Source: Nitrobacter sp039808345
Lineage (GTDB): Bacteria; Pseudomonadota; Alphaproteobacteria; Rhizobiales; Xanthobacteraceae
Direction: 5' to 3'
Length of the DNA: 64,000 nucleotides
Assembly: GCF_047824785.1 (NCBI RefSeq)
Contig: NZ_CP181167.1
Coordinates: 124,001-188,000 of the forward strand
Shown: positions 1-8,259 of the stretch, piece by piece
Numbering within the stretch: the first letter of the stretch is position 1
Layout of the letters: the number at the start of each line of letters is the position of its first letter
Made by a program: the position numbers and the translations under genes
Notes under the pieces: model-generated
Told to the model about the DNA's origin: nothing
What the model saw: only the letters and a program-made list of their open reading frames with translations
Database searches by the model: none

Positions 1-2325
1 CAGAATCAGGATACCTTCAGCCGGCTAAATGGCGATCCGTCGGTTACGATCGGCATCTATCTGTCGCCTGGCGCCAATGCCCTCACAGTATCGAAGGTTG
101 TGAACGCAACCCTGGAAAAGCTGCGAGATCGCTTTCCCGAGGGGCTGCAAGCTCGCGTGGTGCATGATTCGACGGTTTTCGTGAGGGATACGATCAACGC
201 AGTCATTCAGGCGCTTATTGAGGCATTTGTTCTCGTCGGCATCGTCGTGTTCCTGTTTCTCGGCAATCTGCGCGCGACCCTCATTCCAATCATTGCCATT
301 CCGGTCAGCTTGATCGGAAGCTTCGCCGTTCTTCTTATGCTCGGTTATTCGGCCAATACCGTCTCGCTGCTGGCGCTGGTGCTCGCGGTCGGCATCGTCG
401 TAGACGACGCGATCGTTGTGGTCGAGAACGTCGAGCGCATAATGGAGGAAGAGCCGGATCTATCGCCTGCGGAGGCGACCAAGAAAGCGATGGCGCAGGT
501 GACGGGGCCGATCATCGGCATCACTTTGGTCCTGCTGTCGGTGTTCGTCCCGATCGCTTTCATCGCCGGCATTTCGGGCGAGCTGTTTCGCCAGTTCGCT
601 GTGACGATTAGTGCTGCGGTGCTCATCTCGGCGGTCAACGCGCTGACCCTCTCGCCCGCACTGTGCACAGTGTTCCTTCGTCATTCTCCGCGTCGCGGAA
701 TCATGGGACGCATCGGACAAGGGATCGACAAGGTGCGCGACGGTTATGCCACAGTCGTTCGCAAGACATTGCGGCTGTCGGTCATGTCAATGGTGCTGAT
801 CGCCGCATTCGGCCTGGGCATTTTTGGTTTGATGCGCGTTACCCCCACGGGCTTCCTTCCTGAGGAGGATCAGGGAACATTCTTCATCAACGTACAACTG
901 CCCGATGGCGCTTCGGTCAACCGGACAAGCGAAACCGTTAAGCAAGTCGAGAACATCCTGAAAGGGGTGCCTCAAGTGCGGGATACCATTTCGATCATCG
1001 GCTACTCGCTGCTCGATGGCTATGCTGCCAGCAACAATGCGTTCATGATCGTCAAGCTGAAGCCATTCGAAGAGCGCACCGGCGTGGCCGATTCCGCTCA
1101 AGCGCTGATTGCGCAAGTATTCAGCGCGGCACAGCAAATCCGCACCGCGAATGTATTGCCCTTCAATCTCCCTCCCATCGTGGGGCTATCAACCACCGGC
1201 GGTTTCGAGTATCAGCTCGAGAATCTGGAAGGTGCCGATCCGAAAGCGATGAACTCGGTGGTTCAGGGACTGATCGCTGCAGCCAATCAGGACTCGCGGC
1301 TTTCACGCGTCTTCTCGACATACGGAGCCAACGCGCCTTCGGTCTTTCTTGATATTGATCGCGAGAAGGCGCAGTCACTCGGCATCACGCTCAATGACGT
1401 TTTCACCACGCTGCAAACCACCCTCGGCGGTTACTTCATCAATAATAATTTCAATCTATTCGGCCGGACCTGGCAGGTCAATTTGCAAGCCGAGGCAGCG
1501 GATCGGCGCGATATATCTTCCCTTTGGAAGATCTACATCCGAAATTCAAAGGGTGAAATGGTGCCGCTACAGTCGATCGCAACGGCTCGCACCGTGACGG
1601 GGCCGCAAGTTATCACACGATACAACAATTATCGCTCGGTGACCATCAACGGCAGCCCGGCTCCGGGCGTGGCCTCGGGGACGGCATTGGATGCCATGGC
1701 CGAGGTGTCTGCCAAGACTCTCCCGCCTGGCTATGCATTCGAATGGACCGGGACCGCCTATCAGGAACAGGCGGCGAGCGGCCAGACCATAATCGTGCTC
1801 GGCATGGCGTTGCTATTCGCGTTCCTGTTTCTGGTGGCGCTTTACGAGAGCTGGATCATTCCTGTCCCGGTGCTGTTCTCGGTGGTTGTCGGTGTGCTCG
1901 GTGCCATTGCCGGGGTTTTGATCGCGCACCTTACGCTCGATCTCTATGCGCAGATCGGACTCGTCGTTCTGATTGCACTGGCCGCGAAGAACGCCATCCT
2001 GATCGTTGAGTTCGCCAAGGAGCAGCGTGAGCAAGGGTTGGGCCTTGAGCAAGCCGCAGCTCTCGGCGCCGAGATGCGATTCCGCGCCGTGCTGATGACG
2101 TCGATCGCGTTCATCCTCGGGCTGGTGCCGCTGGTCTGGGCGAGGGGCGCATCCGAGATCGCGCGTCAGGCCGTCAGCACGCCGGTGTTCGTCGGCATGA
2201 TCGCTGCAAGTAGTATCGGATTGTTCTTGATCCCGATGCTCTACGTCTTCTGGGAATCCGTCAGAGAGCGAACAAGTGAGCTCTTCGGTAGGAGAAAAGC
2301 GGCCGATCCTGATCTGGCTGAATAG
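1..2325 (+). CDS. RND (HAE1-type) multidrug efflux permease, 5' end outside window
   Basis: This is an inner-membrane proton-driven pump subunit that would work with a periplasmic adaptor and an outer-membrane channel. The reading frame is open from base 1, so the first 774 codons seen are the C-terminal three quarters of a roughly 1040-residue protein. Visible family marks are the TM4 segment with paired acidic residues (VVDDAIVVVENVER), the second-repeat start GFLPEEDQGTFFINVQLPDG, and a second block of membrane helices (TM8-12) ending just before the TAG stop. The upstream adaptor gene would lie outside the window. The substrate cannot be told from the sequence. Confidence 0.93.
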   Translation, partial: QNQDTFSRLNGDPSVTIGIYLSPGANALTVSKVVNATLEKLRDRFPEGLQARVVHDSTVFVRDTINAVIQALIEAFVLVGIVVFLFLGNLRATLIPIIAIPVSLIGSFAVLLMLGYSANTVSLLALVLAVGIVVDDAIVVVENVERIMEEEPDLSPAEATKKAMAQVTGPIIGITLVLLSVFVPIAFIAGISGELFRQFAVTISAAVLISAVNALTLSPALCTVFLRHSPRRGIMGRIGQGIDKVRDGYATVVRKTLRLSVMSMVLIAAFGLGIFGLMRVTPTGFLPEEDQGTFFINVQLPDGASVNRTSETVKQVENILKGVPQVRDTISIIGYSLLDGYAASNNAFMIVKLKPFEERTGVADSAQALIAQVFSAAQQIRTANVLPFNLPPIVGLSTTGGFEYQLENLEGADPKAMNSVVQGLIAAANQDSRLSRVFSTYGANAPSVFLDIDREKAQSLGITLNDVFTTLQTTLGGYFINNNFNLFGRTWQVNLQAEAADRRDISSLWKIYIRNSKGEMVPLQSIATARTVTGPQVITRYNNYRSVTINGSPAPGVASGTALDAMAEVSAKTLPPGYAFEWTGTAYQEQAASGQTIIVLGMALLFAFLFLVALYESWIIPVPVLFSVVVGVLGAIAGVLIAHLTLDLYAQIGLVVLIALAAKNAILIVEFAKEQREQGLGLEQAAALGAEMRFRAVLMTSIAFILGLVPLVWARGASEIARQAVSTPVFVGMIAASSIGLFLIPMLYVFWESVRERTSELFGRRKAADPDLAE

Positions 2326-2619
2326 CTCTACGAAATGCTGCTCAGTGTTCAAAAAGGGAGCTGTTAGAAATCGGGGCAGCACTTGCGGGTGTCACACAGG
2401 ATTGCTGCTGAATACCTCGAACCGACCTTAGCTTGCATAAGGCGACCATCCATAAGGCGACCATCTCGACCATATTTCGGCGTGATTTTTAGTCCACGCA
2501 CGGTCCGCGCTGAACCCGCTCTCTGCCTCTGTCGTACCCTCACGCCACTGCGACAGGTTAAAGTTATTCAGCTCTTTATTTCCGCAAGGCCGCTCGACCG
2601 GGGAGACAGATCATGGACA
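2326..2619. other. Intergenic stretch with no recognised gene
   Basis: Between the RND stop and the LodA-like remnant I see no convincing gene. A short open frame begins at 2383 but its first part has no recognisable content. A direct duplication, CATAAGGCGACCAT, occurs near 2437-2463. Confidence 0.4.
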
Positions 2620-3038
2620 TCGAGCGTAGATATTTTGTCAAAGGCCCACGGTCCGGGGCAACCGGGCAGTCTGCTCAATGCCGAGTACATGGCTGCTTTC
2701 ACCGATCCGAGCGAGGTCAGCGAGCCAACGCGGCAGATGATCTATGGATTGATGCGGCATGCGCCCGGAAAGCGCGGACGGCTGGTTGATGCCCTGATGC
2801 CGCCGCCGCCCGTGCGCCCGACCAGCTGGAAGGATGACGAATTCAAACGCGATGAAGACTCCTCCAAGATGCCCAAGCTGTGGGGAACGGGGAGGCCAGC
2901 CGTTGCAGAACATGCAGCTGGGACTCAGTCTTCCCGATCAGTTTCTCAGCCTGACCGATTGGCAACTCAAACACCTGAAAGAATGGGCCGACGGAAACTT
3001 TGAGGTAGGCTCTCCACCAAAGCTAAAGCATGATGGCA
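2620..3038 (+). pseudogene. Remnant of a LodA/GoxA-like (CTQ cofactor) oxidase, C-terminal part, frameshifted
   Basis: Translation in frame 1 gives AHGPGQPGSLLNAEYM and a proline-rich stretch up to about base 2885 (MPKLWG). Homology then seems to continue in frame 2 as GGQPLQNMQLGLSLPDQF followed by LTDWQLKHLKEWADGNFE. The last block resembles the C-terminal region of LodA-type lysine 6-oxidases and related quinoprotein oxidases. The intact protein would be over 600 residues, so the N-terminal bulk is missing, and a shift of one base breaks the rest. The 3' side runs into transposase debris. The family call is from memory of the motif pattern and could be wrong; the frameshift itself is visible. 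Confidence 0.45.
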
Positions 3039-3375
3039 TTAAGTTCGATATCCTGAATTTTTGAGGTAGTTGGCACATTCCTCGGAGGTGAAGGCATTGA
3101 GTGCGTGGCCGATTGCGGCGCAGACCGCATCGACGGTTCGCGCGGCGGCTTTTCGGATGAGGTGCTTGAGCTTGGCAAAGACCTGTTCGATCGGGTTCAG
3201 ATCGGGCGAGTATTTTGGCAGGAAGAAGAGTTTGGCGCCGACCGAACGGATGAGTTGACGAACTGCTTTGCTCCGGTGGCTGCCAAGGTTATCCAGGATG
3301 ACGATATCGCCGGGTCGAAGGACGGGCAGAAGAACCTGCTCGACATAGGCGCGAAAGCACCATATCCCGGATATG
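3039..3375 (-). pseudogene. IS630-family transposase, C-terminal fragment
   Basis: The minus-strand frame encodes FRAYVEQVLLPVLRPGDIVI, then DNLGSHRSKAVRQLI and the signature LFFLPKYSPDLNPIEQVFAK with the last catalytic Glu, ending NYLKNSGYRT-stop. These are the second Asp and the Glu of the DDE domain of IS630 transposases. Upstream of FRAYVEQ the translation no longer resembles the family and lies antisense to the neighbouring IS701-like piece, so the N-terminal half is gone. It cannot encode an active transposase. Confidence 0.8.
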
Positions 3376-3390
3376 TCGCCGGTCTCTGCC

Positions 3391-3959
3391 GAAACGGCGC
3401 TCATCGGCGAAAAGTGGCGGAAGATCAGCTGGCGCCGGGGTACGAAGGGCCCGCTGACATGCCTGTTCGCAGCACGGCGCGTTCGCATTGCGGACGGCCC
3501 GAAGCACCGCGTATTCGATAAAGGTGTCGAGCGCATGCCTGGCGCAGGAGTGTGGGTCCTGGGTGAACGACGACCGGGCGGAGAGCAGAAGTACTACGTC
3601 TCGAACCTGCCCGCCGACGTGCCGCTCAGGACGCTGACGGCTGCCGTCAAGGCGCGGTGGATCTGTGAACAGGCGCATCAGCAATTGAAGGAAGAACTCG
3701 GGCTCGCCCATTTTGAAGGCAGATCGTGGGTTGGGCTACACCGGCATGCCTTGATGACGATGATCGCCTGCGCATTCCTTCAATCCCGCCGCAATCCCGC
3801 CGCCTCATCGCAGCGGGGCGGAAAAAAAGAAGCAACGGCCCACCGCCACAGCCGAGTTTGCTAGCCGTGCGCCGCGCCATCGTCGAACTCATTCTTCGAC
3901 CAACAAATCAGCGATGCCCATACTGCAGAAGACAAATCGACGAAATGCAGCGGTACGAA
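3391..3959 (+). pseudogene. IS701-like DDE transposase, C-terminal fragment with frameshift
   Basis: Frame 1 reads KWRKISWRRGTKGPL, then EQKYYVSNLPADVPLRTLTA and the typical WICEQAHQQLKEELGLAHFE, GRSWVGLHRHALMTM. Near base 3795 the reading moves to frame 3, which gives GRKKRSNGPPPQPSLLAVRR and RCPYCRRQI, matching the usual C-terminal tail of these transposases. The N-terminal part is absent and the junction with the IS630 fragment is within about 20 bp (3375-3391). This is a relic, probably left when one element inserted into the other and both decayed. Confidence 0.75.
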
Positions 3960-3980
3960 TAAATCTGCCAAAGTGGTGCT

Positions 3981-4111
3981 AGCGCGTTTTCAAGCGAAGC
4001 ATGTCCTCGGGCTCGACCCGAGGATGGACACCGGTTCGCGTGAAGAAAACGCGTCAAAACAATAATCTGGAGCCCCGCTTCTGATGGAATCAGAAGCGGT
4101 GAAGGCTCTAG
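3981..4111. repeat. Modular palindromic repeat, copy 1 (modules A+E, with an extra hairpin)
   Basis: Contains the module A core (GTTTTC..GCGAAG..TGGACACCGGTTCGCGTG..GAAAACGC) followed by module E (CGCTTCTGAT..ATCAGAAGCG). Module A is split by an extra hairpin, CCTCGGG-CTCGA-CCCGAGG, at 4005-4023. The terminal CTAG holds the ggt stop codon. Confidence 0.85.
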
Positions 4112-5862
4112 TATCCCGCGGCGCTTGACCCGCGGGTGCGCGGGTCCGGCGCACCGAACAAACCGTCCGGAGTGATGGCGATGGAGTTGGCCGAGGTCTG
4201 CCCCATCGGCACGACGACAGTATGGCCTCGCGCCCGCAACCCCGCGATAATGTCATCGGAAAATCCCTGTTCGGCGCGGACCTCGTCCGGCAGCCACTGA
4301 TGATGCAGCCGCGGCGCGTGAACCGCGGCGGCGATGTTCATATCGTAATCGAGCACGTTGACGATCACCTGAAGCACGGTGGAGACGATGCGGCTGCCGC
4401 CGGGCGATCCCGTCGCCAGCACCGGTTTGCCGTCCTTCAGAACGATGGTCGGCGTCATCGAGGACAGCGGCCGCTTGCCGGGACCGGGCAGGTTGGCCTC
4501 GAACCCGACCAGCCCGAAAGCGTTCGCCGCGCCCGGCGCGGCGGTGAAATCGTCAAGCTCGTTGTTGAGCAGGACGCCAGTGCCCTCCGCCACCAGTCCG
4601 ACGCCGTAGCTGAAGTTCAGCGTATACGTGTTGCTGACGACATTGCCGAAGGCGTCGGCCACCGAGAAATGCGTGGTGTTGTCTCCTTCGCGCGGCGGGA
4701 CCAGCACGGCGTCCGCCGGCGTCGCGTGCCTCATGTCGATCGAGGCGCGCTGTTTTGCGGCATAGTCCTTCGCAAGCAGGGTTTTAACCGGGACGTCGAC
4801 GAAAGCGGGATCGCCGAGATGGCGCGCGCGATCCGCATAGGCGCGCTTCATCGCCTCGACCAGCACATGCAGCGAATCCAGTGATCCCTGATGCAGATCG
4901 CGCATCGGGAAGCCTTCGAGGATGTTCAGCGATTCGAGCAGCACGGTGCCGCCGGACGAGGACAGCGGCATCGACAGGATGTCATAGCCCCGATACCTGC
5001 CCCGCACCGGCTCCCGGATCAGTGGCCGATAGGACTTGAGGTCCTCAAGCGTCATGATTCCGCCGGCCGCGCCGATCCCCTTCACCAGCTTCGAGGCCAC
5101 CGGCCCTTCATAGAAGCCTTGCGCCCCCTGCTCGGCGATCGCAGTCAGCGTCGCGGCCAGATCGGCCTGGACCAGCCGATCGCCCTCGCGCAACGCGGTG
5201 CCATCGGGGCGCGCGAAGATCTTCATCGAGGACGGCCAGCGCGCAAGACGGTCATGCGATTGCGACAGCGTGTCGGCGCTATCGTCGGCGACCGTGAGCC
5301 CCTCGCGCGCCAGCGTGATCGCGGGCTGAAGGAGGCGAGCGAGGGTGAACCTGCCCGATCCGTATCTGTCGAGCGCCAGCGCCAGCCCGGCGACGGTGCC
5401 GGGCACGCCGATGCCGAGCGCCGAATCGCGCGACTTCGCCGGGTCGGGCTTACCGTCGGCGCCGAGGAAGATGTCACGCCCGGTCGCGCCTGGCGCGGTC
5501 TCGCGATAGTCGATGGCGATATCGCGTCCGGAATCGGACAGATGAATCAGCATGAACCCGCCGCCGCCGATATTTCCGGCGCGCGGATATGTGACCGCCA
5601 GGGCGAAACCGGTCGCGACCGCCGCATCGACCGCGTTGCCGCCTTGCGCGAGCACGTCCGCGCCGATCCTCGCCGCCAGCCGCTCCTGCGCCACCACCAT
5701 GCCGTGTTTGGCGGCGACCGGACGAATCGCGTCGGAGGTCGCCGCCGGGACCGCGCCGCGCGCATCCTGCGCGAAAGCGTGCGACAGGAACGGCGTCCAT
5801 GCGGCGATCACGCAGATCGCAAACAGGGAGAATACGTACCGGCATAGCTCGCGGCGGGTCAT
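4108..5862 (-). CDS. ggt: Gamma-glutamyltransferase, periplasmic
   Basis: This N-terminal-nucleophile hydrolase cleaves the gamma-glutamyl bond of glutathione and related compounds in the periplasm. The 584-residue precursor starts MTRRELCRYVFSLFAICVIA with a signal peptide ending near SHAFAQ. The self-cleavage site is DNTTHFSVADAFGN; the first Thr of TTH (residue 396 from this start) becomes the nucleophile of the small subunit. The substrate-binding blocks RETAPG and LLNNELDDF, and PLSSMTPTIV near the C-terminus, are present. I chose the start at 5862 because the signal peptide begins there; an in-frame ATG at 5946 would add 28 residues. The gene is divergent from the MFS transporter gene. 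Its TAG stop lies inside a palindromic repeat. Confidence 0.93.
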   Translation of the reverse strand: MTRRELCRYVFSLFAICVIAAWTPFLSHAFAQDARGAVPAATSDAIRPVAAKHGMVVAQERLAARIGADVLAQGGNAVDAAVATGFALAVTYPRAGNIGGGGFMLIHLSDSGRDIAIDYRETAPGATGRDIFLGADGKPDPAKSRDSALGIGVPGTVAGLALALDRYGSGRFTLARLLQPAITLAREGLTVADDSADTLSQSHDRLARWPSSMKIFARPDGTALREGDRLVQADLAATLTAIAEQGAQGFYEGPVASKLVKGIGAAGGIMTLEDLKSYRPLIREPVRGRYRGYDILSMPLSSSGGTVLLESLNILEGFPMRDLHQGSLDSLHVLVEAMKRAYADRARHLGDPAFVDVPVKTLLAKDYAAKQRASIDMRHATPADAVLVPPREGDNTTHFSVADAFGNVVSNTYTLNFSYGVGLVAEGTGVLLNNELDDFTAAPGAANAFGLVGFEANLPGPGKRPLSSMTPTIVLKDGKPVLATGSPGGSRIVSTVLQVIVNVLDYDMNIAAAVHAPRLHHQWLPDEVRAEQGFSDDIIAGLRARGHTVVVPMGQTSANSIAITPDGLFGAPDPRTRGSSAAGY

Positions 5863-5984
5863 CCATTCAGTCCCGGATCTGGAGGATTCGTTTTCGTTAA
5901 TGGGAGCGATGCTATAGGATTTGAGGCGCGGGGTCAGACGCCTCACGCGATTCGACGAAACATATCGAGCATGAACATATCGGC

Positions 5985-7373
5985 ATGGCGGTGACGACAG
6001 CCTTACCGGCAGACGGCGCGGAACCCGGAGAGCGCTATGCCTCCCGCGCCGCCATCAACAGCTGGATCATGTTCGATTGGGCGGCGCAGCCCTATTTCAC
6101 GCTGATCACGACCTTCGTGTTCGCGCCGTACTTCGCGACTTTCGTGGCGGCGACCCCGGCCGAGGGGCAATCACTGTGGGGATTTGCGACCGGCGCCGCC
6201 GGCCTCGTGATCGCGCTCGCCTCGCCGGTGCTGGGCGCGATCGCCGACGCCAACGGCCGGCGCAAGCCATGGATCGCGGCCTTCGGCGCGCTGCTGGTGA
6301 TCGGCTCCAGCCTGATGTGGCTCGGCAAGCCCGGCGACGCCGGCGTGATCCTGCCGCTGCTGATCGCCTACGGCATCGCCACCATCGGCGTCGAGTTCGC
6401 CACCGTGTTCAACAACGCGATGATGCCGTCGCTGGTGCCGCCGCACAGGATCGGCCGCCTGTCGGGGACCGGATGGGCCACCGGCTATGTCGGCGGCATC
6501 CTCAGCCTGATCCTGGTGCTGGGTTTCCTCGCCGCCAATCCCACAACCGGCAAGACGCTGTTCGGCATGACGCCGCTGTTCGGCCTCGATCCCGTCACCC
6601 ACGAGGGCGATCGAATCACCGGCCCGCTGACGGGACTCTGGTTCGTGATTTTCGTCCTGCCGATGTTCCTGCTGACGCCTGATCTTCCGGCGAAACGCTC
6701 GGTGCGGATGGCGCTGCGCGAAGGGCTGATCGAGTTGCGCGGCACGCTGCGCGAGCTGCCGCAACGGCGATCGCTGGCGACCTTCCTGCTCGCCAACATG
6801 ATCTATACCGACGGGCTGGTGTCGCTGTTCGCGTTCGGCGGCATCTATGCCGCAGGCACCTTCGGCTGGCACACCATCGAGATCGGAACGTTCGGGATGC
6901 TGCTGGCGATCGCCGGCGCGCTCGGCGCGTGGATCGGCGGCAAGCTCGACGACCGGGTCGGGCCGAAGGCCGTTATCGCGACCAGCATGACGGTCTTGTT
7001 GTTGTCCATCGTCATGATCCTGATGGTGGACAAGGACTCGATCCTGTTCGTGAGCGTGACGCCTCCCGTGCCCGGCGGCGGCTTGTTCGCCGCACCGGCG
7101 GAGAAGGCCTATCTCATCCTCGGATGCCTGATCGGCGGCGCCGGCGGGCCGTTGCAGGCCGCCTCGCGCACGCTGCTGATCCGGATGGCGCCCAAGGATC
7201 GCATCACCCAGTTCTTCGGCTTGTTCGCGCTGACCGGAAAAGTGACGTCGTTCGTCGGTCCGCTGCTGATCGGCTTCATCACCGCCGTCACCGCAAGCCA
7301 GAAAGCGGGCATGGCGGTGCTGGTGCTGTTCTTCGTCGCCGGGCTTGCGCTGCTGTCGCGCGTGCGGGATTAA
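5985..7373 (+). CDS. MFS transporter of the UMF1 (Atg22-like) family
   Basis: A 462-residue inner-membrane protein with about 12 hydrophobic segments. The N-terminal block INSWIMFDWAAQPYFTLITT and the intracellular loop DANGRRKPW are typical of UMF1-type major facilitator proteins. The substrate is unknown; relatives are sometimes proposed to export amino acids. It is transcribed away from ggt across a 122-bp gap, so the two may share a regulatory region, but no operator is obvious. The TAA stop is directly joined to a palindromic repeat (TAAAGCGTTCTC). Confidence 0.85.
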   Translation: MAVTTALPADGAEPGERYASRAAINSWIMFDWAAQPYFTLITTFVFAPYFATFVAATPAEGQSLWGFATGAAGLVIALASPVLGAIADANGRRKPWIAAFGALLVIGSSLMWLGKPGDAGVILPLLIAYGIATIGVEFATVFNNAMMPSLVPPHRIGRLSGTGWATGYVGGILSLILVLGFLAANPTTGKTLFGMTPLFGLDPVTHEGDRITGPLTGLWFVIFVLPMFLLTPDLPAKRSVRMALREGLIELRGTLRELPQRRSLATFLLANMIYTDGLVSLFAFGGIYAAGTFGWHTIEIGTFGMLLAIAGALGAWIGGKLDDRVGPKAVIATSMTVLLLSIVMILMVDKDSILFVSVTPPVPGGGLFAAPAEKAYLILGCLIGGAGGPLQAASRTLLIRMAPKDRITQFFGLFALTGKVTSFVGPLLIGFITAVTASQKAGMAVLVLFFVAGLALLSRVRD

Positions 7374-7541
7374 AGCGTTCTCAAGCGAAATGGACACCTG
7401 TTCGCGTGAAGAAAGCGCGTCAAATCAATATCATGGAGCCTCGCTTCTGATTCAATCAGAAGCGATCATGCTCTAGAAATTATTGTCTGGTCGCATTTTC
7501 TTGCGGCGAACCGGTATCCACTTCGCCGGAAAATGCTCTAG
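7371..7541. repeat. Modular palindromic repeat, copy 2 (modules A+E+B)
   Basis: Module A (AGCGTTCTCAAGCGAAATGG ... GAAGAAAGCGCG), module E (CGCTTCTGATTCAATCAGAA) and module B (GCATTTTCTTGCGGCG ... CGCCGGAAAATGC) follow each other, joined by CTAG. This lies in the convergent gap between the MFS and cytochrome genes and could act as a bidirectional terminator. Confidence 0.85.
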
Positions 7542-7556
7542 CCGCCCGCATGCGGA

Positions 7557-8234
7557 TCACGGCTTGGCTTCGGGAGCCGGAGCCGATGCGGCGATGGGCA
7601 GGCTCTCGTAATAGGCGGCGACGCTTTTGATCTGATCGTCGCTCAGCCTGTTCGCGACATCGGCCATCACGCCACCGGAATCGTTCTTGCGATCACCGGC
7701 TTTCCATGACCGAAGCGTTTTCTCGATATAGAGCGCCGATTGTCCCGCGAGGCGCGGGAAATCCGCTCCCGCGCCGAGGCCCTCGGCACCATGGCACTGT
7801 CCACACCCCTGCAGGTCTTTCGACGGATCACCGTTCGCAGCAAGCTCCGCTCCGGCCGCGATCACGGCTCGATCGGCCGGCGTGGTTTGGGGTTTCGGCG
7901 CCGTCATGCCCGCATAGTAGCTGGCGAGCGCCTTGCTTTCGTCGTCCGACAGATCCGATGCGATCATCAGCATGATGCGGTTTCGGCGCGTGCCGTTCTT
8001 GAAACTTGCGAGCTGGCGTTCAAAGTAGCCGGCATCAAGACCAGCCAGGCGTGGAATGCCCCGCACCGGCTGTCCTTCTCCGTTCCTGCCGTGACACGGC
8101 GTGCAGGATGTCGCTCTGCCGGGCGGCTTGGTGATGCCCTTGCCGTCGTCCGCGAGCACAGGCAGCGACGACACGCCGACGAAGAGCAGCGCTCCGCCTA
8201 TCACCGATCTCATCTGTTTGGTTCGGTCTTTCAT
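7557..8234 (-). CDS. Diheme cytochrome c (cytochrome c4-like), periplasmic
   Basis: A 225-residue exported electron carrier. A signal peptide (MRSVIGGALLFVGVSSLPVL) follows a short basic start. There are two CXXCH heme-binding sites, SCTPCHGRNGEG and GCGQCHGAEGLG, each followed by PRLAGL/PRLAGQ and a later Met that could be the sixth ligand, giving two similar cytochrome c domains as in c4. The start at 8234 (MKDRTKQ) lies 25 bp after the purH stop, so co-transcription with purH is likely. The redox partner is not shown by the context. Confidence 0.88.
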   Translation of the reverse strand: MKDRTKQMRSVIGGALLFVGVSSLPVLADDGKGITKPPGRATSCTPCHGRNGEGQPVRGIPRLAGLDAGYFERQLASFKNGTRRNRIMLMIASDLSDDESKALASYYAGMTAPKPQTTPADRAVIAAGAELAANGDPSKDLQGCGQCHGAEGLGAGADFPRLAGQSALYIEKTLRSWKAGDRKNDSGGVMADVANRLSDDQIKSVAAYYESLPIAASAPAPEAKP

Positions 8235-8259
8235 CTCAAGGTGCCGGGTTGCACTTTCC

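Noticed and set aside
2383..2619. Start of a 206-codon frame read as a separate gene
   Set aside because: Only its later part resembles a protein family; the first 80 codons look random and the frame shifts near 2885, so I treated the rest as a pseudogene.
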